From positions 45,411,653 through 45,475,652 of the forward strand of contig NC_088866.1 in the NCBI RefSeq assembly GCF_032884065.1: a stretch of 64,000 nt of DNA, written 5' to 3'. Position 1 is the stretch's first letter, and every line of letters starts with the position of its first letter. Of this stretch, positions 1 to 12,125 are shown piece by piece. Origin of the DNA: Artemia franciscana (taxonomy: Eukaryota; Arthropoda; Branchiopoda; Anostraca; Artemiidae). A program made the translations under genes and the position numbers. The notes under the pieces were generated by a model. That model searched no databases, was not told the DNA's origin, and was given only the letters and a program-made list of their open reading frames with translations.

Positions 1-410
1 ATGGAAAATCCTCCAGCAGAAAATTCACCCCCTCCTCCACAAACCGAAAAATGTATGTGTACTTCCCAATAACAAATGTTATATGTACATCTAAAGGGTG
101 CACGGCCTGCCCAAGGCCCATTAAAATATTGCCATGTCCCACTGGTGAGGCCTCCATCCCACATTGGGAATTACAGTCCAATACTAATTGAGACGGGGCT
201 TTACACAGTCCATGAGCTAATTAAAATAGCGTAGACTATCTAGTAAATCAAGGAAATCCATTTTAAACATTTTATATGATTAGTAATTGAATTATATTTT
301 ATTAATAGATATTCCATAGGCTGTCGACAGCCTTAATAGCTTTTCTTAGCAATAAATTTTAAGGATTACTACTCAAGCAGCCTGTTGAAAGGTAGTAAGC
401 CTATCTAACG
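1..410. repeat. Repeat-like sequence, no gene seen
   Basis: The first ~100 bases resemble 20219-20320: both have ATGGAAAA-type C-rich text followed by ACTTCCCAATAACxA and TATATGTA. This marks an interspersed repeat family that I cannot name. Nothing recognisable follows up to 410. Confidence 0.4.
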
Positions 411-786
411 ATAATATGGAAAAAACTTCGTTTTCTTAAAGAGTTAAAGAGGCTGCGTTACAAAGTCGAACCTTAAAACGTACAGGAATTAGGAGAGGCA
501 GTTGGGGGGCTGCCGCCCCCCAAACCCCCCGCTTTTAAAGACTTTTGTACAGGTTTTTTGTTTTGTTAATTAAAAGAGGGCCTTTCCGAAGCCAAGAGTG
601 GGAGGTCAGGGGGGCGGCAGGGAAGCCCCCCACAACAAAAAAACTGTACAAAAGAGTCTTTAAAAGCGGGGGGTTTGGGGGGCGGCAGCCCCCCAATTGC
701 CTCTCCTAATTCCTGTACGTTTTAAGGTTCAACTTTGGGACGCAGCCTCTTTAACTCTTTAAGAAAACGAAGTTTTTTTCATATTA
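411..786. repeat. Fold-back element with ~150-bp inverted arms
   Basis: The left arm (about 411-560) is the reverse complement of the right arm (about 615-786). Each arm includes a G-run/C-run block (GGGGGGCTGCCGCCCCCC-like) and an AACTTCGTTTTCTTAAAGAG terminus. The loop is about 60 bp. No transposase ORF is present, so it fits a non-autonomous inverted-repeat element. The 63-aa reading frame over the right arm is incidental. Confidence 0.75.
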
Positions 787-861
787 TTTCTGTACATTTT
801 TCTACAATCCATGGTGGATGTAATTTAATAAGTCCTTTACTCCTCGTACAGGAATTAGGAC

Positions 862-950
862 TGTCTCTCCTAATTCCTGTACGTTTTAAGGTTCGACTTT
901 GGGACGCAGCCTCTTTAACTCTTTAAGAAAACGAAGTTTTTTCATATTTT
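862..950. repeat. Partial second copy of the 411-786 element arm
   Basis: From TCTCTCCTAATTCCTG to CGAAGTTTTTTCATATT this repeats the right arm of the preceding element with few changes. The rest of the element is missing. Confidence 0.7.
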
Positions 951-962
951 GTGAAAAAAAAC

Positions 963-1035
963 CGCCCGATAAGGGACTTGAGCCCTTGACCTTAGGATTA
1001 AAAGTCCCACGCTCTACCGACTGAGCTAACCACCT
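963..1035 (-). tRNA. tRNA-Lys(TTT)-like, probably a pseudogene
   Basis: Read on the minus strand, a D-arm with the A-box-like TAGCTCAGTCGGTAGAGC is followed by an anticodon loop CTTTTAA with anticodon TTT. A variable loop AGGTC and a T-arm AAGGG/CCCTT come next. The D, anticodon and T stems pair. The acceptor stem does not: the 5' strand AGGTGGT and the 3' strand ATCGGGC pair at only about four of seven positions. No intron is seen. The match to lysine tRNA is clear, but the broken acceptor suggests a decayed copy or a tRNA-derived repeat. Confidence 0.6.
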
Positions 1036-1112
1036 GCATGTGTATAAATATAACTACTAAATAGGTTTTAAAAATTTCAAATTAACATGGACTCTTATGG
1101 AGAAATGAGTTA

Positions 1113-1275
1113 ATTAAGTGGCTAATGCGTGGTTTCTGGAAAACAGGGAAGGAGTTATCGGATCGAGCTGAAATTTCGCGTATAAGCTCCTGGGCCGTAG
1201 GGAACCTTAACTTGTGAATTTCAGCCCGATCAGACAACATTAAAGGGGGGGGGGGTTTGGGGGTAGAAACTTTAG
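1113..1275. repeat. Interspersed repeat, copy 1
   Basis: The segment AAGTGGCTAATGCGTGGTTT through GAAATTTCGCG and GTGAATTTCAGCCCGATC to a G-run recurs at 1408-1570 in the same orientation, about 290 bp away. The internal GAGCTGAAATTTCGCG and AATTTCAGCCCGATC are partly inverted to each other. The family is not recognised. Confidence 0.65.
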
Positions 1276-1407
1276 GGGGGTTAAGATTTTCCTACGAAAC
1301 TTTCAAGGAAACTTACTCGGAGAATCCCGCATCGAATGAGTCTTCGTACACCCAGATCCGATGTCGGCTGTGACCTGTAGGCGTGGCAGAAAAAAAGAAC
1401 ATGAAAA

Positions 1408-1570
1408 TTAAGTGGCTATGCGTGGTTTCTGGAAAATAGAGAAGAAGTTATCAGATCGAGCTGAAATTTCGCGAATAAGCTCCTGGGCCCTAGGAGACCT
1501 TAGCTTGTGAATTTCAGCCCGATCGGACAACGTTAAAGGGGGGCTGTGGTTGGTGGGTCGAAACTTTCGG
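1408..1570. repeat. Interspersed repeat, copy 2
   Basis: Second copy of the 1113-1275 sequence, differing by scattered substitutions. The 176-aa minus-strand reading frame that runs over it has no recognisable family and is not called as a gene. Confidence 0.65.
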
Positions 1571-2939
1571 CCAGATTTCCCCCATGAAGGAAAAGTCGGA
1601 GGGGAATGAAATTTGGCAGGTTTCTTAGTTGGAGCTCGGGCTACGAAATGCATCCCTCCCCATCCCTCTGCGACCACTGGAACTGAAGATCGCTTAACAT
1701 TGTCGTGGTTCGCCTCTTTATAGAGGCACGAGTGTGCCTCCTTGATCAGATCTTTTTGTAAAACGATGTGACTAACAAATAAGGGACTTACAAGGGGCAA
1801 ATGTAGATCTTGAAACTCCAGCAGAAAAACACACAAGACCAGAAGGTGTTCCAGGTATCTTCGCAGAAATAGCTGTATCTTTATTGACGACCTGGAAATA
1901 AGAATATTTTGACTTTTCCTTATTAACGATAGCAACAAAATAAATCACTCCCAAAACAAAAGGGCGTTTTTGACATTTTGAAACCAAACTTTCTCATAGT
2001 AGATGAAGAAAATGGTTCTCGCTAATACTCCAAATTCGATGCCCGAGCCTCTGCTCTTTTGAGGTAAATCTGATAACAGCTTTGTGATATGAGTATCACA
2101 GGAAAGCCAAGAAATAAATTAGATTGCATTATAATATCTCCATACATATAAAGTAGACCACCGATTGATACTTTTTAGCAAAAAATCTTGTGATTTTATA
2201 TTTTTGGTTCTAGGGGAGGGTTTGGAGGCAATACATTAGCAAAAACTTGTTTTAGTATATTCCACCAATATTATGAAGTTCTGCTTTCATGGCTTAACAG
2301 TTGGCACACTAAGGTTTGAAATAGGCAAACATTTATCTTTGATTGTACTACATTCCCGAAGGGGAATATCCTGTCCTTGTCAATATTCCTTGCAATCAAC
2401 TAAAGACATTCCGAGCTGCATTTCTATTTCTCATAACATCAAAAAGGAAAAGAATCACCACCACATCCAATCATACTGAAAATAAACAATAAATGATTGG
2501 GAATTGACAGTTAAATATACATATACTGATATTTATTCCTGAAAGTCTTAACAATTTTGGATTTGTTAAAGTTAAAATAAAAGAGAAAAAGTTTGAAATG
2601 TGTTTTGATTTCAGTAAAGGGCAAATTATGCTGAAACAGTATTGCCACTACAACTAAATTTATGGTACTAGTTAGTATTACTAAAAGTACTAACATGACA
2701 GAAAAGTACAACCTTCTAAAAAATTTGCGCGTTTTGCGTCTCGCACAACACACGACAATTCAGCACCGCGCATCTGAGCACAGTAGATTTTCTGTGGTTT
2801 ATCATATAAGCCGCAGTAAGTTTTTGATTTCTCTGTAGCTAGTTCGACTGCACTGACTTTCGATACCATAGGCAGTGCAATAGCGCTGCCTAAATAAAGA
2901 ACGATTTTGGCAAAATATTTTATTTATTTATTTCGGTTT
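1571..2939. other. No gene or repeat recognised
   Basis: AT-rich sequence with only short chance reading frames. No splice-bounded coding segment was recognised on either strand. Confidence 0.4.
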
Positions 2940-4790
2940 GTTTATTGCTCATTTTAATAGTCAAAAGTGATTGGAGGACAACTAAACCCCCTGTTGCGCC
3001 CACCATTTCCCCAAACACTTCAAATCAAAACTTTGAGATAGCCATTTTGTTCAACGTAGTTGAAAGGTCCGGAAGTTATGTCTTTGAGGATGACATCCCC
3101 CCAAGCAATCAGGGCAATGGTTGTAAGTTATGCCCTGGGGACATATAAGGTTCTTATAGAAAACGTGGCCATATAAACTTTGGAGGAGGCTCATTGGATT
3201 GGTAATCAGGAGCTCAAGTGCCCTTTTTAAGAGTCCAAGCGGAGGGCATCAACCCTCCCCCCCAAACACACTTATTGTCCGAAAATGCATCTAGTAGAAA
3301 TTTTGAGATAACCATTCTATTCAAAATAGTCTAAATATTATGTAACAAGACTTTTGGGGTTGAAACAAACCCCAGAACCTCGGGCTAAAGAGCCCCGAGG
3401 GAATTTAAGGTTCTTATAGTAGGTATGGTTCTATAGGCTTTAGAAGAGGCTTGTTTGGTTGAAAATGAAAAGTTTTGGTCAAAAGTAATAGAGGTCAGCT
3501 AGCCCCCTTCCCCCTGAAACAGCCCCTCTTCACCAAACGAATCTGATTAAATTTGCAAGATAGCGATTTTGCTCAAAATAGTCCAAAGAACATATAACGA
3601 TGCCTCTTGGGTTGACACAACCCCTAGTACCCTGGGGATTGGGTTGTAAGTGGAATGGGTACTGGTGTAAACTTCGTATGGGGCTCATCTGATTTGATTT
3701 TGGAAGGTAAAGGGCCCTTTGTAAGAGTCAAAAGCGGTTTGAGAGCAACCAGCCTGCCCTCCCCGCTCATCATTTCCCCAAAGACATCTTATCAAAATTT
3801 AAAGACAACACTTTTGTTCACTATAGTTTAAGGGTCCGGTAATTATGTGTTTGAGGAAGTCAACCCACCACCACAGCTCTTAGGGCAAGGGTTGTAAGTT
3901 ACGCCCAGGGGGCATATAAAGTCTTTATAGAAAGGATGGTCGTTTATACTTTGAAGGGGATAGACCGGTAATTAGAGTTTCTAGTGCCCTTTTTAGGAGA
4001 CAAATTGATCAGAGGGCAGTTTCCCCCCTTCCCCCCTTCTCCCCACGTTGTGTTTCCCGAAATACATTGAATAAAATCTTTGAAACAGTCATTTTACTCA
4101 AAATAGTCCAAAGATCATATAACTAGGCTTTTGGGGTTAATACAAACTACCAGAGCCAGAGGGTGAGGGTTGTAAGTTATGCCGCGGGGTATTTAAGTTT
4201 TTATAGAAGGGATGGTTGTTTAACTTTAGAAGAGGCTCAAAATTGGAAGTTCTAGTTGCTTTTTAAGCGTCAAAAGTGACAAAGGGCGTTTAACCCCACC
4301 TCCCCCAACAACTCCTCTTTTCAACAAACGCACCTGCTTCAAATTATAAAATAGTGATTTTATTCAAAATAGTACAAAGAACATATAATAATACCTCTAG
4401 GTTTGCCTTTTTTAAGAGTCAAAGTGATTTGAGAGCAACCAAAGATGAGCTCCACGCTCGTCATTTCCCTTAACACCTCCAGTCAAAATTTGGATATAAC
4501 AACTTTATTGATCGTAGTTGTGGAAGTTGTGTCTTTGGGGAAGACTACCCCTCCCCCCTACATCTCTCAGGTTGAGGGTTATAAGTAGTGTCCTGGGGGC
4601 ATAACTAGGTTCTTATAGAACCTAGCTTTCCTAGGAACCTAGCCTAGCCCCATTGTTTCTCATAACAAACATCCAAACAAAGTTTTGAGACATCAATTTT
4701 TTTAGCATTGTTGAAAGCTTCAGTAATTATGTGTTTGGGGATGTCAATCCCCCCCCCCCCCGTGGTTTCAGGGCAAGAGGCTCCTACTTT
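2940..4790. repeat. Degenerate ~300-bp tandem repeat array
   Basis: Phrases recur in order about every 300 bp: AGAGTCAAAAGTG, CATTTCCCCAAA, TTTTGTTCAxxxTAGT, AAxTTATGTxTTTGxGGAxGxCA, GGTTGTAAGTTATGCCC and TTCTTATAGAAxxxATGG. I count about six diverged units with indels. Fragments of the same family lie at 20310-20530 (reverse strand) and 43120-43400. No coding function is apparent. Confidence 0.7.
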
Positions 4791-4899
4791 CCCAAAATAC
4801 AAAGGGCATTAAGATGAGCCTTTCAGGGAATGTTAAAGGGAATGGTAAACTAAATCATAACTAGTAATGTGTATATGGGTTGTCAAAAGGACGTAATTC

Positions 4900-5535
4900 A
4901 GGAATGACTGAGTATATTAGTTTACTATTACTACTACAACTATTATCACTAGAACTATTACTTCGGTAGCGAGTATTACAGAGAATAATTAAGGGGAAGA
5001 TCAAGTGACAAAAAGGTAATATATGCATACTACTCCTGCCAAACTATTCCAACTGCTACCTCAAATGAAACTCCCCGCTCCAACTACTACCTCAATTGCA
5101 ACAACTTGTGAGGCTTAGAGTATTAAGGTGAAAAGAACGTCAAAAGGGCACATCAACGTTATTGTTAGAACGGCTTAACATGTCAAGATGAAACTTCTGG
5201 GTTATCATGAAAGCGATGTTCAACTGACCACAAGGCGATATGCACATGCTACTACTGCTATTAATACTGCTGCTTCTACTCCTACTGCAACTGCTAATAC
5301 AACACTAACGCTACAACTGCTTTTACTACCACTGAAACTATTGTGACAATAGTACTATTAAGGCTAAATCTATGAAGGTAAAATTTGAGAGAATATTGAT
5401 GGCAAATTCAAACTAACAAAAGACACTATGTGCATTTAGATTGTCAGCGTGTGTTAAGAGTTTATTTTTGTATTATTTCGGAATATCTTTTGGAATACTA
5501 GTAGTGCACACTACTACTAATACTACTACTAATAG
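4900..5535. repeat. ACT/ATT trinucleotide-rich tract
   Basis: Clusters of ACT, ATT and GCT triplets (for example 4920-4970, 5245-5345 and 5505-5535) are separated by ordinary AT-rich sequence. It looks like decayed microsatellite. Confidence 0.5.
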
Positions 5536-6467
5536 GACGCCTGGCCCCTAGATTCAGATTGCACTTCCTGGCTAATGAACCACCTGGTCCTTTACTGGCC
5601 TACTGACTTAGCCATAGAAACTTTCTTTTAAACCCATTAAATATAAGTAGAACTGAAGAAATGTCGGTAAGACAGTCCTTCCTTTTCCCTGAATTTTTGA
5701 TGTATAGACAAGAGTGTGGGTTATAACAGATGGCTGGTGAATGTTTTGCAAGATTTAAAAATTTAGGACAATTGTTCAGGTTGGCAACTGAGCACAGAAG
5801 TAAAATTTTGTGATTTGTTTTTCTTTGTGACTGTTATAATTATGTAATGTCAAGTGTTTTAAAGTTAATCTTCATTGTTTTTTTGTTTTTTTTAATTGCC
5901 TGACCCTAGCGCTTTAGTTTAATAAAACCTACTTTTGTCTATCCATTTTCTTTAAACAGGCAGTAGTTCTATGTGTCCTAGCTTCAATAAATTTAAATAC
6001 AATTTTGAGACCAGGGATTAAAAAGTAGGTCAAAAACTTACAAATGGAACTCTGGTATGACTAGTTAATTTGTAAGAAGTACATATCAATTTAAAGATTA
6101 AAAATGATCTTGTAGAGATCAAAGACAAGATAGAAGACAAACAAATAATAAAAGTATTCTTTTACAACCATTGAATGAAGTGTCACAAACATAGGTGATC
6201 TTTAAGACTGAAATGAACAAAGCTTCAATTATGAATCAATTTTCTTTAAACCTCCAAACCTCCAAGCTTTGACAAATTTAATCTCACTTTTGGGCTTCCC
6301 TTTTCAAAGGGAACTTTCTTTGGTTCTTTTCTATCCAACTAAAACAGCAGGGACAGCATCAGGTACAAGTGACCTTCCACTTAGTCTAAATATCCAGGGG
6401 AAAAATCATTCAGCCATATACTAATAATTGGTAAATTTTTTGTTGTTCGTTTTTTTAATTTAAGAAT
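5536..6467. other. No gene recognised
   Basis: AT-rich sequence. No conserved domain, RNA gene or clear repeat was seen. Confidence 0.35.
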
Positions 6468-6914
6468 AAAGTGAACATACCACTTGATGCTTTTTTTATG
6501 TTCTTTATGAATATAATAATTGCTTCTACTGCAAATTCAAATTTAAGCATTTTTTGAGCTTTTGAAAATGACAAAATTCCACATCAGTCTCAAACTTTAA
6601 AACATTGGTCTCAAACTTATTGTTACATCATAAATTCATTTTTTAATGTTATATAATCAAAAAACACTGATTTTCCACAACTAAGTTTATAAATAAATTT
6701 TACAATATTAAACTGTTTTATTCTTTCTTGATGTTGAATTTTCAATTAAAGTATGCATATTTGGTTGTTTTTGACAAAATTATTTACTATATTTTCTCAG
6801 CACCAAAAGTATTTAGGTTAGATCAAAAAGTACTGAAATTTCAATTTATAATAGAAGCAATTATTATATTTGTAAAAAACATAAAAGAAAAGTGTCAAGT
6901 GGTATGTTCACTTT
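6468..6914. mobile_element. Inverted-repeat element B (MITE-like)
   Basis: The ends AAAGTGAACATACCACTTGA and TCAAGTGGTATGTTCACTTT are reverse complements. The pairing continues imperfectly for about 75 bp (GCAATTATTATAT-type text in both arms). It is about 450 bp, and the 114-aa frame across it matches nothing known. A second, interrupted copy lies at 20861-22010, which supports mobility. Confidence 0.65.
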
Positions 6915-7254
6915 ATTTGTATGTCAAAAATATGAAGAACAAAAAATTACCCCCAACCTGTCTAATATGCAAATACATATCGCAAATTATATATTTCCAG
7001 GGTACTCTGCCACCTGCTACTTGTTTTTCCAGTTCTCATTTTTTCACAGTTGCTTCAATTAATAACAACTAGGGTCAAGGAATAGATTGGAAGAATCAAT
7101 GGAAAATTTGTACTTTCAGCAATATATTTCTGTATTAGGAGGGTTGGGGTAAAGTAGAGCAGAGCTGCAAGTAGAACGTTTTAGCTATAAATATTATGTA
7201 TGTAAAGAATCCCTTTTTTTGCAACAATTTCTTCTATAGGTCTACAGGTACTTC

Positions 7255-7908
7255 TTTTAGTGGTAAAATTCTAGTTAATTGACTTCTTGCTATCTTGGAA
7301 AGGGTTTAGGGTTAGGAAAATGAAACTTTCAGGGATGGGTCTACAGGCTAAAGTATGTCCCGGGAAGACATTTTAAAGTACCCACCTCCACACCTTCTCC
7401 CTCTAGAGAACCCTGAAATTTACCAACATGACAGGTTGGTAAATTCATATTGAAATTTTGACAAAATAACATTATACCTTAATTTTCAGTTACTAGTTGC
7501 TTTTTCTCTGTCTTTAGTTCTGAAAATGCAATTCCTGTTATTTCAGTAGTATTTTGAGCCATATCAATGTTTTTTTTCAAAACTTAGGAAATGTATTTGC
7601 ATATCTTTAAAACCTTATGAAATGGAATTGAGCAAAGTTATGAAGCTGAAAACTATTTTGTTGTACTTCAATTAAGCAGAAGATCTATTTTGCAAGGTTT
7701 CGCTTTTATAACACACATATTTTTAAAGGTCATCAAAGGTCAAGACCCTCTAGAGGGAGAAGGAGTAGAGGTAGTTGCTTCAAAATACCTTCCTGGGACA
7801 TACTTTAGTCTGTAGATTCATCCCTGAAAGTTTCATTTTCCTAACCTAAACCCTTTCTGAGATAGCAAGAAGTCAATTAACTAGAATTTTACCCTTTTAG
7901 CTTATACC
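7255..7908. mobile_element. Inverted-repeat element A (fold-back/MITE-like)
   Basis: About 650 bp with long terminal inverted repeats (~150 bp). The left arm GGTAAAATTCTAGTTAATTG...CTTCTTGCTATC...GAAACTTTCAGGGAT is mirrored at 7740-7908. The interior is shared with copies at 20945-21575 and 22584-23035, and the left end alone is at 19246-19400. There is no transposase gene. Confidence 0.75.
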
Positions 7909-8007
7909 ACATCAAACAATGTATACTCTGAGAAAAATAAGTAGCCTAGCAAGAAGTCAATTAACTAGAATTTTACCCTTTTAGCTTATACCACATCAAA
8001 CAATGTA
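7863..8007. repeat. Direct duplication, 61-bp units, period 84
   Basis: TAGCAAGAAGTCAATTAACT through CATCAAACAATGTA is present at 7863-7923 and again at 7947-8007 without visible change. The first unit includes the right end of element A, so the duplication happened after that insertion. Confidence 0.8.
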
Positions 8008-8044
8008 CAAGATATATATACTTAAGCATATGATATTTAACAAT

Positions 8045-8944
8045 TGTTACGGGGTGATTTTGTTGAATATTTAGTTTGAGTTTATTTTAAAGGGGGTTTT
8101 ACGTTGAGTTGCTTGGGACTTTTCTAAATCTTAATAGTTTGATGTGGATATGGGAGCTAAATTAGTAATAAAATAAAAAGGCTTCGTATGTGATCCCCGG
8201 TAACCTGGGAGACAGAAACATCTCAGTGTTGTTTGAGGTCTCCTGAAACAAATATAGATTCCCTTGGGACCATACCTGAAAGCTAGAGGAACTGTACCTG
8301 ATGCCCTAATACATAGACAAAAGATGATTAAATACAATAAGGTTTATTTACTTACAATATACAACTATTGACAAAACAGCTTCAATGACTTATTGCATGA
8401 AAAGGTGAACATGAGCAATTGATCTAATGCATTCGAATCTCTCCATAAAACTAACTATTCGCCCTTGTGTTGGGCTCATATATCCAACGCGCACACTTGC
8501 CGGACAGGCTTGGTGACCTGCGGAAGTTGACCTCCACTACTATTGGTAATATTTAATCATGTGACTAGTCTGGCATCCAAAAGCTGTTCCTATGGCAAGG
8601 ATTTCTCTTTTGGTTTTGAGAAAAACCCATAGGTCAGAATAACTGGTTACTTGACTTGTTAAGTAACCTTTCACTTATCTAAATGCACGTAGTCTAACTG
8701 CGTAGGATTAAGCAGACTTGTTAAATTTAGCAACTGTTAAATTCTAAATGATTGTATTCAAAACCTTTTTCAAGTTGAAATTCACTAAAGGGGTGTGACT
8801 GAGAAATTTAGTCCTGAATTTAAGAGTTCCTAGAAGAGTATGGATGAGAGATTTGGTCCTATATTTGAGGATTCCTAAGGGGATGTGAATGAGGGATTTG
8901 GTCCTGAATTTTATAGAGGGGAGGGGGCTGGTCTATATGTTACA
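8045..8944 (-). repeat. 3' LTR of the retroelement (900 bp)
   Basis: In element orientation it begins TGTAACATATAGACC and ends GTAACA (TG...CA termini). It matches the 5' LTR at 17108-17999 apart from about five substitutions and eight extra bases near 8585. A 68-aa minus-strand frame occurs in both LTRs but has no known relative. Confidence 0.95.
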
Positions 8945-8958
8945 TATCCCCTTTCCCA
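8945..8958 (-). other. Polypurine tract
   Basis: On the minus strand GGGAAAGGGGATA lies directly upstream of the 3' LTR start. This is the expected position and composition for the plus-strand primer of reverse transcription. Confidence 0.85.
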
Positions 8959-10751
8959 TTGTATATTGATGTCCCCATCAATCAGTCTAATCCCTCTCTT
9001 TAGATATTGCATTTTATTCCTTATTGTTTATAAAAATTTTATTATAATTCCATAACCTTGTAAATGATGATTAAAATTTAAGAAATATTTTCCTACACCT
9101 TATATATATATATGTCCTGCACCTAGCACTAAAAAATTATTTAACCACAACACTTGACATTAACTGTTATTACACTCGAATACCTGGTTCCAATTGTTCA
9201 TTTTTACTTGAAGTTTTAACTGTTATATTTGATTTTTAATTGATCCCAGGTATTTTAACAATAAAAAATAAAAATACACGACGTAATATAAAAAGATTTT
9301 CACTGGCATTTTTATTCACTTAAATTTATAATTCACTATTTGGCTTAAATGTTCATCACTTATTAGTTCTGGATATTAGTTTCACACCAATCACAATTTT
9401 CGTGTCCTTGCCCTATTTACTGATTGAACAAATATATTGTCATTTTTTAATTTATCACCATTTAGCAAAAGTAAAGATTTTGTTTTTACGCTTTTACAAA
9501 ATGGGAAGCGCGGGACTCAGAATCACCTATCCCCAGCAGTTTAAGTACAAAGGTACGGCCGGTACTACAGTTCTTCTGTCCTGCTCCCGCTCTCTTCTGC
9601 ATTTAAGCGTTATCTTAATTGTCTTTTGCGTTATCTTAATTTAATTCAATAGACTGGAGTACTATTTAACACCTTACTTGTTAAGTGATTCCTAAGTTAA
9701 AAAATTAGGACTTAGGATCTCCTGTTCTAAAACTTCATTAGGTGTGTGAGGGTTTCCATATTGAATTGGGTTCACTAATGGTGTATTTGCGTGGGTATGT
9801 TGTCGTACCCGCTGGCTGGATGTTTCGTTTTCTCTAGTCTACATCGTATGGTCAGAAATGAAAGATGGGTGATAGTTTTCCGGTTTAATCAGACGTGTCT
9901 TGGGCATTCTTCGATGGTTGATAAATCATGATAGGTGTTTTGTAGTCTTTGACCATGACGTTTGTTGGCCAATGTTAGTAGTATGCCAAATTCTGTAATA
10001 AAAATTTCCAAGCAGAATCATGTTGTTAACATATAAAATGGTACTAGTGATACGATAATATAAAGCATTATTTTAAATTGCATAATAATAGCACATAATT
10101 GCATAACAGTAATATTATTTTTTTTTCAAACATTCAAAGTGAAATCGAATGTACGATTTCTTAAAAGAAGTTTTAAATTCTAATAATTCTCAGGTACATT
10201 TGAAGTAACGTGAGGTATATTTGGTCATATAGCAACTGAAAATAGTTTTATTGGTACTACACTATTACTATATTATTATGATTACATGTAAATATAAAAA
10301 CACGGCACTAAAGAGGGTTATATATATGTAAGATTATATAGAGGTCTTAATGTTCTGGATCATACTTTAATTGAAAAAATAATTTGAACCTTCAATGCGT
10401 GATTAGTCGGAAAGTAATACATTTTGCATCATAGCCTTTCAATTATCACGCCTTGGAACGTTTTCTTTCTTGGAATAGATCAGCAAAATTACAAGAGATG
10501 ACCTCTTAAATCTCTTGCACATGAAAAGATAGGAACGAATTTTTTCGTGCTTGTTAGAGGTCTATATTTACATAAAGATTTTCTGCCAAGAGTATTTTTG
10601 ATGTATATGCCAAAAAGTAATACAGTATGTTGTATCATAGCCTTTTAGCTGTTATACACCAACAATATTTTTACAGTAGGGAAAGGATGTTACGTACGGA
10701 GAAAGACCTCTTAATTTCCCCGGATTATTACATCCTCCCTGTTAAAATGGC
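8959..10751 (-). other. 3' untranslated/degenerate region of the element
   Basis: About 1.8 kb lies between env and the polypurine tract. On the minus strand, 9660-10050 holds short open stretches broken by stops (for example a frame starting MPKTRLIKPENYHPS with a TAG soon after), perhaps a decayed ORF. I found no zinc-binding HHCC or DDE integrase motif here. Confidence 0.5.
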
Positions 10752-12080
10752 TTAAATATCATCAGGAGCAGTAGGGTTCAATTGATGCATCTCTTGTGCC
10801 TCAATTGCATCAGTATTTATCCTTTTTCTCTTCAGTATTTTCCCATAGTTAATTGTTAGTAGCGCTCTTATTGTTAGTGAAATAAGAAATACCATGAATA
10901 TTGTGATTATAATATTATACCATGAGTTTGGTGAGAACAAACCGTATTGGCTCTCCACGTATTTCAATCTTTGGTCTTCGTTAGTGAATAAGGGTATTTG
11001 CATATCTAACGCTTCCTTTATTTTTGTTAATTGCATTGTACCTTTGATCTTTTCTATTTTTGGCCATATGGATGTTTTAGATTCTTCATCATTTATATTC
11101 GGAATCGTGAAGGACAAGTTTATTCCTTGAAAATTTATTATTTTTGGGCTCATGACGTTAGTGCTGGTTGTGATTAGAGGTGTTTGGACGGTTGTTTCTT
11201 TAGTTACAAGTCTGCAACCTTGTTTGATTGTAATAGTCCCAACATCCTGTAATAATATTTCGGTTCGATAGCTGGGGTCAATTTTTTCTGTATTGTTATA
11301 GCAGGATAGAGTTCCTACCGTCTTTTTAGGTACTGTAAATAACCATAAGTCGTTCCGTAAATTAATGAAAGTTTCTCTTTTGGTATTTCCTATTAAGGCT
11401 TCACAAGAATCAGGAATATTTTGTTGCTGCGATTCCTTTAGGAATAGATCTAGCATGCATGATCCTATTTTTACGTTATATATAGGTAATGTAAGTTGGC
11501 AGACCAAATTTTTAAATGACACGCATTCTTATAATTCTTCGGTATTTGCTAACGCGTATTTTCTTCTATCTTGATCTATTAACATATATTCCGCTTCTGG
11601 GATGATGCTCATGAAGGAGTTTGTCTCTTTAATGTTGCTGGGAAATGTAGATATTTTGTATAGGTCGTATATGGATTGTTGATTAATCAAAGGAATTGTG
11701 ACTACAGCAAATAGTTGCTCATTGATCTCGGTAATATGCACCTTTAGTTTGGTATAATATAAAAACAAGTTAGCTACTTCTGGTTCTACTGGTAAGTGGA
11801 GACCAAATGTTAAGTGAGTCTTTATTTCGTTTAGGATGTTCTTAAGATCCGAGGGATCCACTAAGTCGTAAGAAAGAGTACCTCCTGTTAACTCAAATAA
11901 CGCGAACTCAAATTTACTGACATCAGTGGCTAAGTTCAACAAAGACATAATAACAATGTCTAGTGACACCATTGTTAGGCTGGAATCAGAGATTACTCTG
12001 TCTACTTCATTTTTTAAATAGTTCATTGTGCTGACTGTTCTTGATATTTTTTTGGATATAGGATCAAATACTGGTAACAT
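10752..12080 (-). pseudogene. env: Envelope-like glycoprotein gene with one in-frame stop, N-terminus short
   Basis: One reading frame runs from the ATG at 12080 to the stop at 10752, interrupted by a single TAA at 11529-11531. The upstream part is 183 codons. The downstream part is 256 codons counted from a GTG. Near the end is a hydrophobic membrane segment (about residues 201-223 of the downstream part, starting WYNIIITIFMVF), then a basic cytoplasmic tail (KILKRKR). This layout, and its place 3' of pol, match the fusion-type Env of errantiviruses, which is related to baculovirus F proteins. Those proteins are usually considerably longer and carry a signal peptide, a basic cleavage site and a fusion peptide. 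None of these is visible, so the 5' part seems lost. The gene starts only ~35 bp from a rearrangement junction. Whether the stop is a true nonsense mutation or a read error cannot be told here. Confidence 0.72.
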
Positions 12081-12115
12081 CTTATTAATTTTTTAGAATT
12101 TTAAAATCCTACAGG

Positions 12116-12125
12116 CCGCGCCATA
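12116..12125 (-). other. Second primer-site-like sequence beside env
   Basis: On the minus strand TATGGCGCGG is identical to the spacer plus the first eight bases of the primer site at 17098-17107. It abuts an LTR end, but that LTR end is the U3 start in reverse orientation rather than the U5 end. Confidence 0.7.

Noticed and set aside
8959-10751. Integrase relocated to the element's 3' region
   Set aside because: No HHCC or DDE motif was visible on the minus strand. Only short broken frames occur.
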